DNA of 64,000 bases from positions 95,733,844 through 95,797,843 of the forward strand of contig CM042138.1 of assembly GCA_023376005.1 (NCBI GenBank), given 5' to 3'. The position numbers and the translations under genes were made by a program. A model generated the notes under the pieces. It saw only the letters and a list, made by a program, of their open reading frames with translations, was not told the DNA's origin and ran no database searches. The DNA is from Doryteuthis pealeii (taxonomy: Eukaryota > Mollusca > Cephalopoda > Myopsida > Loliginidae). Every line of letters starts with the position of its first letter. Position 1 is the stretch's first letter. Shown here in pieces: positions 1-11,295 of this stretch.

Positions 1-133
1 GCGTAGCCCGTAGACATCATCGGCGATCGGTAACTGTCAGTTTCTAGCCTATGCGAATATCAAAACCGTTGACTCTGTTTCTACGCTAATATAACTTAGA
101 TCTACATACATATGCTCTATCACAGATATTGAG

Positions 134-350
134 CAGGAGCGCTTAGCGTAAAGATTATCGTCGTAGTAAATGGAATCGGCGACCCGAGTTCAAATCCTGG
201 ACAAGGCGTTTTGCGTTTGCTTTCACGATAATACCATCGGGAAAGGCATGAATTCATCTATTCCCTCGCAACTATAGGTGAATAGTAGGACAAACTGGGT
301 TCTTTAACCATGGTTAGGCAACTAGTTTTAGAGAAGGAAAACTCTTAATT
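134..350 (+). mobile_element. SINE family II (arm A, near contig start)
   Basis: It contains the B-box-like GACCCGAGTTCAAATCCTGG and then the family-specific body (GGGAAAGGCATGAATTCA, GAATAGTAGGACAAACTGGG, CATGGTTAGGCAACTAG). The same body recurs at 8,752-8,970 and, more diverged, at 17,142-17,320. Confidence 0.7.
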
Positions 351-559
351 AAAACCAGCTTTACTCCACTTAAAATTGACCTTATGCCACATGCTTTTTG
401 TGGCGGAGGCGATTGGATATATATATATATATATATATATAGTCCTCATAAAATATTTGATAAGAAAAATCAATTGTTTAATTAATTAAAATCATGATTG
501 GACTTAGGTTTTTAAGAATTAAAAATACATTAGCGTTGTAACAAAATTAGCTACCTCGT

Positions 560-1330
560 GTTTTTTTAATAGTTAACGAGCCAGACTAGCAGAGCTTTCA
601 TATTGAGTTCGATTCTCACCGAGTGCCCTATGTTTCAACTCAAGTGCTAAACTTAACAGGATAGAATTAATGACTTTCCACTTTCAAACAAGGGGAATAA
701 CTCATTTGTTTGTCTTTCCTTGGTGGATATGAAAATTAAAGGCACTCGAATTACTACCTTATTAAATGTTGAATTATCCTTAAATGGAATCTCTTATATT
801 CAAATGGCGTATTTATCTTTATTGAAAAAAAAATTTTGACACGTTCTCTTATCTATTTTGGATGGAAATATAAGGGAGCTAACTCATCTTAAACTCGTTC
901 CGCTAATATTTTCTTTCTCTCTTCCTATGAGTTTACTATTTTAAACAATTCTGCTAATTAAGTTTTATAAATAAATTAGTTCTATTCCATAGTTATTTGA
1001 TTGACCTATACATTTTTATTCAATTCAGTCTCAAGATATTATGCACGTATTTTTGTCGCTATATTCTTACTATGAAACCTAAAGAAGGTGATGTTCAAAT
1101 CAATACTAAACAAAATTAAAGGCTGGTCGGAGTGGATATGAATCTGTATTATTTCAGCCATTATCACTCTCTAACAAGACAAAGAAAAACTAAAGTTCGA
1201 AGTTTCATAGCAAAATTATTTGTTATTTATTTATTTAATCATGTATTTAACCACTTATAATAATAACATGGTCTGCTAGTCTATCTTACTAACCATTACA
1301 CCACACGGGGTGCCCAAGCGATGCATGTTA
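560..1330. mobile_element. SINE family III fragments upstream of UNC93-like exon (arm A)
   Basis: A plus-strand fragment at about 565-690 carries the B-box-like TTGAGTTCGATTCTCACCG. A minus-strand fragment at about 1,265-1,320 reads GTGTGGTGTAATGGTTAG, a degenerate A box. The sequence between them is AT-rich with no visible gene. Arm C has the same arrangement at about 34,580-35,345. Confidence 0.55.
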
Positions 1331-1349
1331 CTTGGTAAATAAAAACATA

Positions 1350-1635
1350 TAGGTATAGAAGAACAATTTCCTCGTAAATTCCTACCATAAAATAAACTGA
1401 ACCCTCATTTTATGTCCGTGCTTTTGCAATAAATGTTTTATTTTTCTTGCACCCGTTATTTTACAATACTAAATATATTTTCTTGATTCTTTAACAAATA
1501 AAGAAAATATATTTAGTATTGTAAACTAACGGGTGCAAGAAAAATAAAACATTTATTGCAAAAACACGGACATAAAATGAGGGTTCAGTTTATTTTATGG
1601 TAGGAATTTACGAGGAAATTGTTCTTCTTTACCTA
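1350..1635. mobile_element. Snap-back MITE-like hairpin (arm A)
   Basis: A 286-bp segment is almost entirely an inverted repeat. Arms of about 134 bases pair with only a few mismatches around a loop of about 18 bases (CTTGATTCTTTAACAAAT region). The ends read TAGGTATAGAAG and CTTCTTTACCTA. There is no coding capacity. The structure fits a foldback MITE, and the transcript would form a long hairpin. Confidence 0.75.
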
Positions 1636-1734
1636 GACACACACACACACACGCATGCGTGCGCGCGTGGCTGTTTATTTACATGATACATACATACATT
1701 TTGCATTTAATTTGGTTACAAGAGGTTTTTTAGT

Positions 1735-2317
1735 ATGAGGTGGAGCTCTAAGTAGTTTAACTAACAAGTAGTTTAACTAGTGAATTCGATTTTCACAGGG
1801 TGCCTCATACTTCAGTCCTTCTACCAAACTAAGCTAACTTTAGTAAATGATTTACTATTTAATCATATTGTATGTTTTTAAGTTGTAAAAGGTTTGTTTT
1901 AAAAGTGAGAGTCGAGAAAAACAAAAACATAACAATTGATTTTTTTCTAATCAGAAGCCATTGTTAAACAATGGCTTCTGATTAGAAAAAATCAAAAGAG
2001 AAAAAATGATTTAAAAAAAAATCGTCATCATTTAAAAATCGCTACTTACATGGTTACGTGGTGTAATATTTAGCAAGTTGGATTAGCATACAATAATTAG
2101 TGTATTTGATTCTCTCTGGATTCACCATACTTCTAGCTTTGTGTCGTAAGCTAACTAAATTGGTAGTTACATTGTCCACTGATAAAGGGAAGTAATTAAT
2201 ATAGTTATTAAAATAGGTATTACCAAACCTGTTCGCAGCGAGCAGGATGAGACACAAGGGTCGCAAGGCAAGTATGGGGCATCCAACGAGGATCGAACTC
2301 ACTATTCATAAATAACA

Positions 2318-2373
<56 letters not shown>

Positions 2374-2540
2374 CTAACCACTTGGACACTTGGTGTGGTG
2401 TATTGATTCGGGATCTACATTTGCAGGCCATTGTTTGTGAGTTCAATTCTCACTGGGCACCCATATTTCTGTCCTTGTGCCATTATTAAGATAAGCTTAG
2501 AAAGTAACTAAGTTGGTACTTCCATGTTGGTAAAATTTAA
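1735..2540. mobile_element. SINE family III cluster and ATT microsatellite (arm A)
   Basis: At least four tRNA-like fragments are packed here: about 1,735-1,850 (+), 2,045-2,200 (+), 2,205-2,305 (-) and 2,378-2,535 (+). Each has a degenerate GTTCGATTCTCAC-type B box followed by a 'CTT..TGTGCCA' or 'TTGTGTC' tail. An ATT repeat (2,320-2,372) separates two of them, and a 60-bp palindrome lies at 1,936-1,995. The short ORFs in this stretch are not genes. Confidence 0.55.
1936..1995. repeat. 60-bp near-perfect palindrome (arm A)
   Basis: TTGATTTTTTTCTAATCAGA is mirrored around the centre CATTGTTAAACAATG, leaving almost no loop. It would extrude as a cruciform or form a tight RNA hairpin. Confidence 0.8.
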
Positions 2541-2559
2541 TAATTTAGTTCCACAGTGC

Positions 2560-2665
2560 CTTTTCCCCACCCCAGGCAGCACTTATCCCTCGTCTAAAAC
2601 GGGTAAGGGCTGAATTTATTGTTCGGCACCTGAAGCACTCCTAATGGGAGATGCCGAGGGAACTA
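2560..2665 (+). mobile_element. Relic of the GC-rich SINE-like family (arm A)
   Basis: About 100 bases resemble part of the insertion at 6,169-6,422 read in reverse. Shared blocks include CCCCAGGCA, GGGCTG..TTTATTG and ATGCCGA.GGA. It is diverged and truncated, so it is an older member of the same family. Arm C has the same relic. Confidence 0.6.
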
Positions 2666-2990
2666 GGCAATTCTTGATTCAACCTTTTAATAAAACAAAT
2701 TAATAGAGATGTACTGAATTGTCTGAAAGTCTTGTCATTCCTACCAAAATATAATTCCTAATTAATCAACTATAATTACATGAAATACGCCATAGGAAAT
2801 GAACTAGAAATTATTTTATTATAATTATATATTATGATTAATGATACAATATATCATATTAAAAAAATAATGAAAGTCAAGACGATATGTAGGGGTGACA
2901 AAACTTTCTGACCTTGTATAAATAATTACAGTCTTAATTGAATTTTGATTTTTCTGTTGAAATAACTGTAAACATTTTCTATTCTTTCAG

Positions 2991-5523
2991 GTCTGACATT
3001 TTTTAACAACACCGATAATCTCCTGATAAACACTGCTGATACTAGTAAAACATCTGAACATTTCTAGACAATGGACAAACATTCCTTGATTTTAGCCAGA
3101 ATGGTATCGGCCACCAGATAATGACATCGGAAGTTGTTTGCCCAGAAAGTAAACCGTGTAGCCAAGATTCTTTCTACTATCCAAATGTTGGCATGGCTGA
3201 AACCCCAGGAACCATCATTGCTTTGGAACCTGTTGTACTGAGTGATGAGAATGACAGTGATGCACCTCTCCTGGGAACTTCCTTGGACAGTCTGGAAACA
3301 GTCGGAGTGGAACTTTCAATTCCAATGGAGCGAAATGGCAATTATGGCTTGTCTAACAGAAATGATGATCCCATGATTGATGTGAACAAAAGGAAAGTGA
3401 TAATCTTGAGCCTCAAGATAATATCTTATATAATGGTCCCTATGTTGGAAGCACTGGTAGTGACATACCTCTTTTAGGAGCATCATCTGGAAGTGAAAAA
3501 TCTTCTACTGAAGATATCGCCTTTAATTCTGAGACAATGGTTAACTCTCACCTTCTTCCAGTGATCCTGATTATGGTTACCAGCAACCTTCACTACTTTC
3601 TACACCCAGACAGAGCCTGATTTTGTTTCCTCCTTTGCAGGTTCAAGCCCAGCAAGTGATACTCCCTTGTTGGATACATCTTTGGTTAGTTTTGAAACTG
3701 CTGAGCCTACGAATACTGTCGATGAAAACGAGAACCCAATCTATGGTTACGTTGACTCCGGTGAAAATACCGAAGTCAGTGCTTTCCCGCAATTACCCGC
3801 TGAATCGACCAACGACCTCCTGTCGTATTTGGACCCAACCTCAAGCAGCGATCCAAGAGAAGATATTACCGCAAATGATATCTTCCAGGAAGCTGAGCTC
3901 CGACAATTCCAAAATGCAGAACTCGCTTCATGCAGCCTTGCTAATAACCAAATCAACAATAACGTCAATGTTGTAAATTCTATTCTGGTTTGTGCTACTG
4001 ATAACACCATTAACGATACCATCGGATCATCCTATTGCAATGAAGACAGTGATACTCCACTTCTTGATTTGAGTCCATGCGGTTCCCTTGCAGAAAACCT
4101 AGATAAGACCCCTGTTCTTGCAGGCACTCCTGCTGATATCTCAACTGCAGACGTCCCCGTTGAAGAATTCCCTGCAGATCAAATGCTTAACACCCAACCG
4201 ACTGCTGTGAGCGCCAGCTTTGAAAACATAAATGAAACCACAAATGACAATATGAAGACATACACTAAACAGATAAGCACAGAGAGCAATGCTCCATTAA
4301 TTGAAGAAGAGCCGGTTAGACGAGATTTCGGTGATCTGGATATCCCTCCAAACTACCGAGTGATTGAATGTGAACCATCGTTCAATATGAGCAAAGCGGC
4401 ACCTTTCCTCCATTTGTATGGAAGCTCAAAATTGCTCTCAAGTCCTCATTGTGCAAGTCGTGAGCATGTCAACCTGTCCGAGGCCTGCATCCACATGCTT
4501 AATCACCTTAACAACAGCTATTCAAATATGTCTCTCATGCAGTTCTCATCTCTGAAAGACATTTCAGACGCACATCTTCAAAAGCTGGACGCAGATTCCG
4601 ATTCCGAAGAGGAAAAACCAGGTAAACACTGGAAGAATCTGTTCGCTTATAGCATTGGTTTTATGGTTATGTACATGGCTTTCGGTTCTTTGAGGCATTT
4701 GCAGAGCAGCCTGAACTCTGAAGCTGGCGTCGGACTAATGACTTTGTCCTGTTTGTTTGCATTCTTTGTGATTGGGTCCTTGTTTGCGTCATACGTCGTC
4801 AAGAAGTTGGAACCCGAAGGGCAACCCTTGTCACTGTTATGTTCCACTTGCTTTATGTAATCAGCAACTGTTTATCCCAAAGTCTACATTCTCATGCCCG
4901 TGTCAGCTATGCTCGGTTTCTGGAACGCAGTCTCATGGGGCGCATCCGGAACCTACATTCAACGACTGGCCTGCAGCTATGCCATGAAGACCAACCAAAA
5001 GACGGAACATGTCTGCAGCAAATTCCATGGTATCTTCTATCTGATCATTTTTTTCTCTGAAGTGTTTGGCAATTTGATATCATCCCTAATTTTAGGCAGC
5101 AATTCATCTGCCCCTGTGTTGGTCTCCCCGAACAACACAATGTCCTCGCTTATAAACGAGACAATACCTTCATTTCCGGCAAATAATAGCAGCCAGTACG
5201 CTCACTGTGGTGTCTCCTATAGCCATTCTGATGACGTCAACACCGAGACGGTTCAGGTAGATCAGACAACAATCTTCATCCTCACTGCTGTATTTGCTGG
5301 GATGGACATCCTGGCTTTCTTCATCTTATTTTTCTGTGTCGATCCACTGACTATGTACTACAAGTGCCAGACTTCATCAACCAACGTTAGCAGCTGTTGG
5401 CAGGTGTGGCAAGATGTCAAAGCTGTGCTCGTCTTCATGACCGACTGGAGATTCATCATGCTCATCCCTCTCTACATGTTCAGCGCCATTCACATCGGCT
5501 ACATCAGCGCCGAAATTACCAAG
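2991..5523 (+). CDS. UNC93-like long exon, arm A copy with small frameshifting indels
   Basis: This is the same exon as 37,020-39,570, bounded by the same acceptor (CAG at 2,988-2,990) and donor (AAG|GTAAGC). Relative to arm C it lacks one A near 3,390, one C near 3,551 and 16 bases near 3,589. Together these total 18 bases, so the frame is lost and then regained. A missing C near 4,815 is offset by an extra T near 4,870. Two indels near 3,007 and 3,056 disturb the first codons. Most are homopolymer indels and probably consensus errors rather than inactivating mutations. Real-looking substitutions cluster in the luminal loop, where arm A has Ile, Ile, Ala and Asn in place of Met727, Val731, Gly736 and Ser738. 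Confidence 0.82.
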
Positions 5524-5592
5524 GTAAGCTGATTCTGTTCTTAACATCATTCTAAGTCAGGTGAACTTTAAAAAAAACTAAACTGTTCTATA

Positions 5593-5852
5593 GGGGTCAG
5601 TTTAGCTCAGTCGATAGAACATTCGCCTAAGAATCGTAAGGTTTTGGTTTCGATACCGGTCCCCCCCCCCAACTCAGCGCATGAGTAGCGCACCTTAGAT
5701 AATCTGATCTGTGTGGTAAAGCATCCGGGACCTGATTTAAGGTGTGGCGCTTCAACTCATCAGAAACAATCTCTCTGATTTTGCGCTAGTGAAAAAGAAA
5801 GAAAAAAGACTCCCTTGCTGATTGGCTGATACCAATAATAGACCATTCTATA
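5593..5852 (+). mobile_element. tRNA-derived SINE, family I (arm A, intronic)
   Basis: It begins with a tRNA-like head containing an A box (TTTAGCTCAGTCGATAG) and a B box (GGTTTCGATACC), the internal RNA polymerase III promoter. A tRNA-unrelated body follows, ending in GATTGGCTGATACCAATAAT. The layout resembles the tRNA-derived SINEs known from cephalopods, but the family name cannot be fixed by eye. Confidence 0.8.
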
Positions 5853-6168
5853 GACTTTACTTTTTTACTTATAGAAAAATATCTATTGGAAAATTTGATG
5901 TGTAATTTAATTTTTTGGACATGTTTTTTATTTTTATTTTTGATAATTTTTGTATTTAAGATCATTTAAGATAATTTCTTTATCTTCATTGTTTTTAATC
6001 CTTATATTCTAGTTTGCTGGGATAATAATCTTTTTATTTTAAAATTTTAGCATAATATATATATCACATTATGCTCATTCACTTATCCTCCCTACAGTCA
6101 ATCTTATTTAAACCTCAATTATTAATAAAATAGTTTTACATTATTAATACAGTTGACCATATCTACAT

Positions 6169-6422
6169 GATATTTTCCACGTACCCCACTTGTATGGGTC
6201 AGACACAAGGCCCTATTTATGTGGGACCACCCACAAGCCGAGACTCATGGGGTGGCGGGTGAAAAATTGCGTCGATCCGTCGGCATTCCCCTCAAGGGGG
6301 GCACCTCAGGCACTGGGCAATAAACCCAGCCCTGCCCTTTAAATCAAGGGGGCTGGTGTTGCCTGGGGGGATGGCCCCTGGGATCGACGAATTATAGCAA
6401 TGGTCCAGAGGCTGAAGCCACT
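6169..6422 (-). mobile_element. Haplotype-specific GC-rich SINE-like insertion (arm A)
   Basis: A 254-bp GC-rich segment interrupts the AT-rich intron and is flanked by a perfect 17-bp direct repeat, GTTGACCATATCTACAT (6,152-6,168 and 6,423-6,439). Arm C has a single copy of that 17-mer and no insertion (40,216-40,232). Presence/absence plus a long target duplication is typical of target-primed retrotransposition. Orientation was chosen by alignment to the relic at 2,560-2,665. No coding capacity is seen. Confidence 0.85.
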
Positions 6423-6996
6423 GTTGACCATATCTACATACTAAAAACATGCAACTGTATTTATATATACAACAAAATATCAGTTTACAGTGTGAACGGG
6501 GAGGCTAATTTGCATATTGATATTAAAAATTTGATTTTAATAAATATGTGCTAAATATTATTGATTTCTAACTATTTGGTTTTATCTTTATGAATATGAC
6601 CAAAAATCTTGGGGATAAATCTTCAAAGAAATCCATTAACAAGAAGAAATAACTGTAATTTTATTTTTTACTTCCTATTCTAACTAAATAGCTAAATCAG
6701 GAAAATTTAGCAATGAAAGACGGGAGTGATAGAAGAGTAAGTTTCAGTTGTTCTATTTTTCGATTATACCTAACCCCCTCTGTTTCAAATCTTTTTATCT
6801 GCATTCTTATTTAGTTTCATTCTTCTTTCTAATTTAATATAATATTTTATTACATTAAAACATAAATACTTGCCCCTGGATGGTGCATATATTTGCTAGT
6901 GAAAATATGGCTATTATCTTTTTTATTGGTACTTAAAAAGATTTGCATGAATTCTTGCAAAGAATTATTGGATTTTTCTTTCTTTTTTTCTTTCAG

Positions 6997-7132
6997 GCCT
7001 TTGTTACGTGTTTTCTTGGAATACATATGGTTGGATATATGATGATCTGCTATGGAATTTCTGATGCCTTCAGTTCCTACATCACTGGCTGGCTCAACCA
7101 AATTACAGGAAGAATAGTATTGTTAAGCATAG
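6997..7132 (+). CDS. UNC93-like second exon, arm A copy
   Basis: Over its whole length this matches the exon at 40,789-40,924, with the same pyrimidine-rich acceptor (TTTCAG at 6,991-6,996) and the same probable GC donor (AG|GCAAGT at 7,131-7,138). It is in phase 0 after the long exon, and an in-frame TAG follows at 7,138-7,140 if the donor is not used. Confidence 0.8.
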
Positions 7133-8084
7133 GCAAGTAGTGCAGCGAGCCGTTTGAATTTTGATGCCTTTGTGAAATTACTGAGTTTTTGAAATTTTCC
7201 TGTAAATTGCTGTCATTTGATTTGTATTTTCTATTTACCTGTCAGCCATGTTTGTTATGGATATTGTTGAAAAAAATTAGACCTTCTGTTGCCCTTGAAA
7301 AATATTCTTAAAAAGAGAATTGGCCTTTGATAACTAATAACTTTTGGAAGATAAGAGACAGAACTACAAGTTCTTTAAGATAGGGAATACTTGGTCAATT
7401 CGTATCACATAGAAAGTTATTAACAGAAGATGAAAAGATAGAAGTCTCAGGTATAACAAAATTAAAAAGCTAGTATTTTCAGGTTGAATTGTGTACAAAT
7501 TAACACACACTGAATTGTTTTTAATGGCAGTATTAAATTAAAATTAAAATAAGGACATTAGCAGTTGATTTTACTGTTTAGTTTATTTTGCCATTACTCA
7601 ACATATTCATTCCAAGATGTGGCACCATTTTGAATTTGTTGTCCTATATCTTGTTTATTCATTCCCATTGTACCCTGTCTATCATTAGAATTTATGTAGG
7701 TCTTAAGAATAAGCTGCGAGTTTGGTAGCAAAATTTTGAAATTAACGCTAATCAATTTAGCAGTCGACTAGATTATTTATGAATTAGATTAGGGAATTTT
7801 ATAATTAAAAATAAATTTTCTGTAATAGATTAAATTTTATGAATTTTGATCACAAATAGAATTATAAGAATCCCATAAAAAAAAGGCACAAAAGTTGCAT
7901 TATTAATAATGCTATTTACAACTTGAACTTAAGCCAGATCTTTATTCAGTAAATATTGTCACAACTGATTTTGGAACATTTTTATCATTATTATGATTAT
8001 TTAGAATAGAATATTGTTTACTACGATTTTAAATATTGCATATAGTTCTAATGTATATAATATTCTTAGACTATAGAGCATAAG

Positions 8085-8332
8085 GGACTGGTTTAGCTCA
8101 GTCGGTAGAGCACCCGCCAAGGAATCACAAGGTTCTGCGCTCAGTATTGGTCCCTGCCAACTCAGTGCATGAATAGCACAGTTTGAGTAATCTTATCTGT
8201 GTGGTAAAGTAGGGAGCTGATGGTAAATGTAACACTTCACCCCAGCTACAAAAACAGTCTAGTGCTAATGAAAAGGGGAAAGACTCCCTCGCTGTCTGGC
8301 TGATACCGACAATAGGCCACTCCACCTACTTT
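8085..8332 (+). mobile_element. tRNA-derived SINE, family I, second copy (arm A)
   Basis: The head GGTTTAGCTCAGTCGGTAG is an excellent A box, and the body and tail match the intronic SINE (GACTCCCTCGCTGTCTGGC and GCTGATACCGACAATAGGCC). It lies about 950 bp downstream of the second UNC93-like exon. Confidence 0.8.
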
Positions 8333-8751
8333 ACTTTTACTATTGAGTATATGTTTTCTGGAGATTTTCTATAGATTTTTATAAATTGGATGTTTGTTTT
8401 ATTGGGATCTTCAGTAGTTTTATCCAGAATTCCATGCATTTCTTAAATACATGTTTTTTTTGTTTTTTTTTTAAAGGTAATACCTTTTCAAGAGTGAAAT
8501 CAATTATTTGTCATAATTTTGTTTAAAGTCACTGATGAAAATGTATAAATTAAAAGTGAAAAGAAAAAGATTCTATAATGATAACTACATATATATATAT
8601 ATAGATATACAGATATACAGATTTTACTGTTTTGACAAGAGGTAGTAGAATACTTTCTTTTTTTAAAGATATTATTCACTCTATCAATAGTAACTATTTG
8701 TATATTTTAACTAGTTTTTGATATAGTTTTCAATATAGAGATGACTTTCTT

Positions 8752-8970
8752 GTTGGAGGCATGTGGTATAATAGAGTCGTAGGAAATGGACTAATTGACC
8801 CGAGTTCAAATCCTGGAAGAAGCTACAGATCACATAGCGCTAATACCCTTGGGAAAGGTATGGATCCAACTACTCTCCCCCCCATCTATGGGTAAATAGT
8901 AGGACAGACTGGGCTCTTTAACCTTGGTTAGGCAACCGGTCTAGGCGAAGGAAAACTCTGAATTCAAAAA
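8752..8970 (+). mobile_element. SINE family II (arm A)
   Basis: A best-preserved member of the family: B-box-like GACCCGAGTTCAAATCCTGG, then TTGGGAAAGGTATGGATCCA, TAGTAGGACAGACTGGGCTC and TTGGTTAGGCAACCGGTCTA. The 5' part (GTGGTATAATAGAGTCGTAG) may be a degenerate A box. Confidence 0.75.
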
Positions 8971-9660
8971 CTGTTAGGAGTGGTCACTACTAGAATAGGC
9001 TCATTCCTAATTAGTGATCTATCTCATTAATCAATTTCTTGATAATGAATTTAACTCTCAGATTTCATATTCTAAAATGAATTTTTTTATTTCAACATTT
9101 GGAAAAATCTAAATTTCATATATAATTTAGTATTCCAAGAATATATATCGTTAATCAAAATTATTTCAAAACTAGATATAATCAAAGAATAGTCTTTAAA
9201 ACAATTTGTGCCTTAATCTATTTTCAAACTTTTGATTCCTGTTCATCTTAAGATTTTAGCTTCAGGGGATTAAAAAATCCTTAGATTATTCAAAAGGAAT
9301 CATAATCTAACAGAGAGAATTCTTCATTCTAGGATAATCCTATATTTCCTTTCATGTAATAAGCAAGCAGGTAAGTTGTGTGGTTTCATGGGTTGTCCAA
9401 AAAACTTCCTCCCCAATTTTTTGGGCAGCCTGCATTGGTAATAAGGCAAAAAGAAAGAATTGTTCTAAACAGAAGCCCTCCTACTTCTGCTTTCAGCTAC
9501 ATAAACAGTTTAATTGAGGAATTGAAAGATCCCGATGATTAAAAAATTAAAAGCTTGCACAGCAGATCAGGTTTACTTATCCTGATGATGAAGATGGGGC
9601 TTTCACAAGTGGCGCCATCTACCATGAGTAGACAGGAGGAAGAAGAGCCCTATTACTCAC

Positions 9661-9930
9661 CTGTCTAGCAAAGCCAGTTTTGACGATCTTTCCGAAATGA
9701 GAGGTTTTAGTCAACAGAATAGCAAGCAGGGCATCAGTGATGGCAGGCCTGGTGATGGCTGAAAATTTCCGAAAACGGCTGCAGCAACACGATTGTTGAA
9801 TGAACGAACGAACGAACGAACGAACGAACGACAGCAACAGATGTTCACTGAAAAATGACCGCAGAGAACCGATAGAAGCATTCTGAGGTAGACCCAACAC
9901 ACACTCACTCCTTCTGTTTCCTGATTCAAC
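9661..9930 (-). CDS. Possible first exon of an opposite-strand gene (arm A copy)
   Basis: Read on the minus strand, this moderately GC-rich island ends at CTAGACAG|GTGAGT, a near-consensus 5' splice site at 9,661. The 38 codons before it are basic and hydrophobic (for example ITDALLAILLTKT and FGKIVKTGFARQ), compatible with a mitochondrial presequence or an ordinary N-terminus. Upstream is a GTTC microsatellite (9,803-9,830). No initiator or promoter motif is convincing, the partner exon is not found and the family is not recognised. It could equally be a non-coding first exon. Confidence 0.3.
9803..9830. repeat. GAAC tetranucleotide microsatellite (arm A)
   Basis: Seven GAAC units (GTTC on the other strand) lie within the possible first exon. 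Copies are at 26,983-27,014 and 43,583-43,613, with slightly different length. Confidence 0.9.
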
Positions 9931-10639
9931 ACGTTTTGAAAATAAAGTAAGATTTGCCGAGTTCTATGGTACGTATAACCCGTTTTTGTGTTGACAAAAT
10001 GCTGCAGGATAGTTCAGGGACTAGACCTGCTTTTATTAAAACAAACCTTTTTTTCCTTATTAATATTAAGCATTTGTTTTTTTCCACAGTGATCAAGGAT
10101 ACCAAATAATTCTTTAAAAAAATTGTCTGACTAATACAAGCAAAACTGTTTTAGTTTGGAACTTCTGTTGGCATACCATAAATTTCTTTCTCTCTCTTTC
10201 TCTCTCTTTTTTTTTTTTTTTTTTTTTTTTCAAAGTATTTTGTTTATCATAGTCTATTTACCTTGAGAAATTTTCAACAAACAAAATCCTGGTTCTTGTA
10301 ATGCCTTTAAGTGTGTATGTTGTATTCAATGCATGACCTGAGCTTTTGAGTGTTTCATATGAAAGTGTATGCTGATGAATGTATGTATATATGTATGATT
10401 GCGTGTATATATGTGGTTCACTGGCTTGCCATTTATAGCAATCTAATATTCAGCACTACACAGTTTAATGGGACTCTAAACAGTGAAATAATTCCACCTT
10501 TCCCCTAGTCTCACTGAAGTAACCTAAATTTAGATTTAAAAAAACAAATATCCCAGTAATTTTCACTCTTTTTAATTAAAAAAAAAAAATTCAACTTCAC
10601 TTTGCAAGATAGATACCAAAATTATTGCTTAAGGGCATC

Positions 10640-10900
10640 TCATCATGTTGTAAGAGTTTGCAAGCTTGTCTTGCAGATCTACTGAATAGTGAGTTCGATC
10701 CTCGTTGAATGCCCTATACTTGTGACCTTGTGTCACATCCTACCTATAACAAATGGGTTAGGTACAAAGGGTGTCCTATGGTAATGTAATGGTTAGTGAG
10801 CTAATCTTACATATCCATTACTACTGAATAACGAGTTGAATCCTCACAGGATGTCCTATACTTGCAACCTTGTGTCACATCCTACCCATAGATACCTACA
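10640..10900 (+). mobile_element. Two tandem SINE family III units (arm A)
   Basis: Two head-to-tail units of about 110-130 bp each contain a B-box-like GTTGAATCCTCACAGGATG or GTTCGATCCTCGTTGAATG followed by CCTATACTTG..ACCTTGTGTCACATCCTACC. The second unit also shows an A-box-like TAATGGTTAGTGAGC. Confidence 0.6.
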
Positions 10901-11295
10901 GAAATTATTGCTTGAAGATTAAGTAAAAATCATAATAAATATTTAGCATTCTGTAAGTGAGTTTGCCACTACAGGCATCTCTGATCACAAAAATAATAAT
11001 GCATATAAATTCTGTATCATCATATGCTGTTACAGTAACAGCAAAAACCAAAAACCAATAAACAAAAAAAACCCAAAAAAAACCCCAAAGATAACCTTGA
11101 GTTAAAAATTAGTAAATTACTGAATGCACAAAATATTAGCATGAATACAGTGAAAAAACGAATTAATACTTGTCTCTATTTCAAAATTGGAAACAAATAA
11201 CTTATTTCATTATTCAATACAATTTCTATTATAATTGTCAAATAGAGTCTAAATTGAGGGTGAAGCATAAGTAATAGGGCATCTTTATATAAATA

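Larger units (their letters stand above)
5524..6996 (+). other. Intron of UNC93-like gene (arm A allele, with insertion)
   Basis: This 1,473-bp GT-AG intron is orthologous to 39,571-40,788. The length difference is mainly the 254-bp GC-rich insertion (6,169-6,422) with its duplicated target. The tRNA-derived SINE (5,593-5,852) is shared with the other haplotype, so it is the older of the two insertions. Confidence 0.8.

Noticed and set aside
2054..2302. 82-residue minus-strand frame, identical at 36,081-36,329
   Set aside because: Exact conservation only reflects the duplicated arms; the sequence is a SINE family III fragment.
8085..8160. Functional tRNA gene
   Set aside because: The A and B boxes are clear, but the sequence cannot fold into a full cloverleaf and continues into a SINE body; it is a SINE head.
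8125..8325. 66-codon minus-strand frame (also in arm B at 28,485-28,709)
   Set aside because: It lies inside a tRNA-derived SINE and has no independent support.
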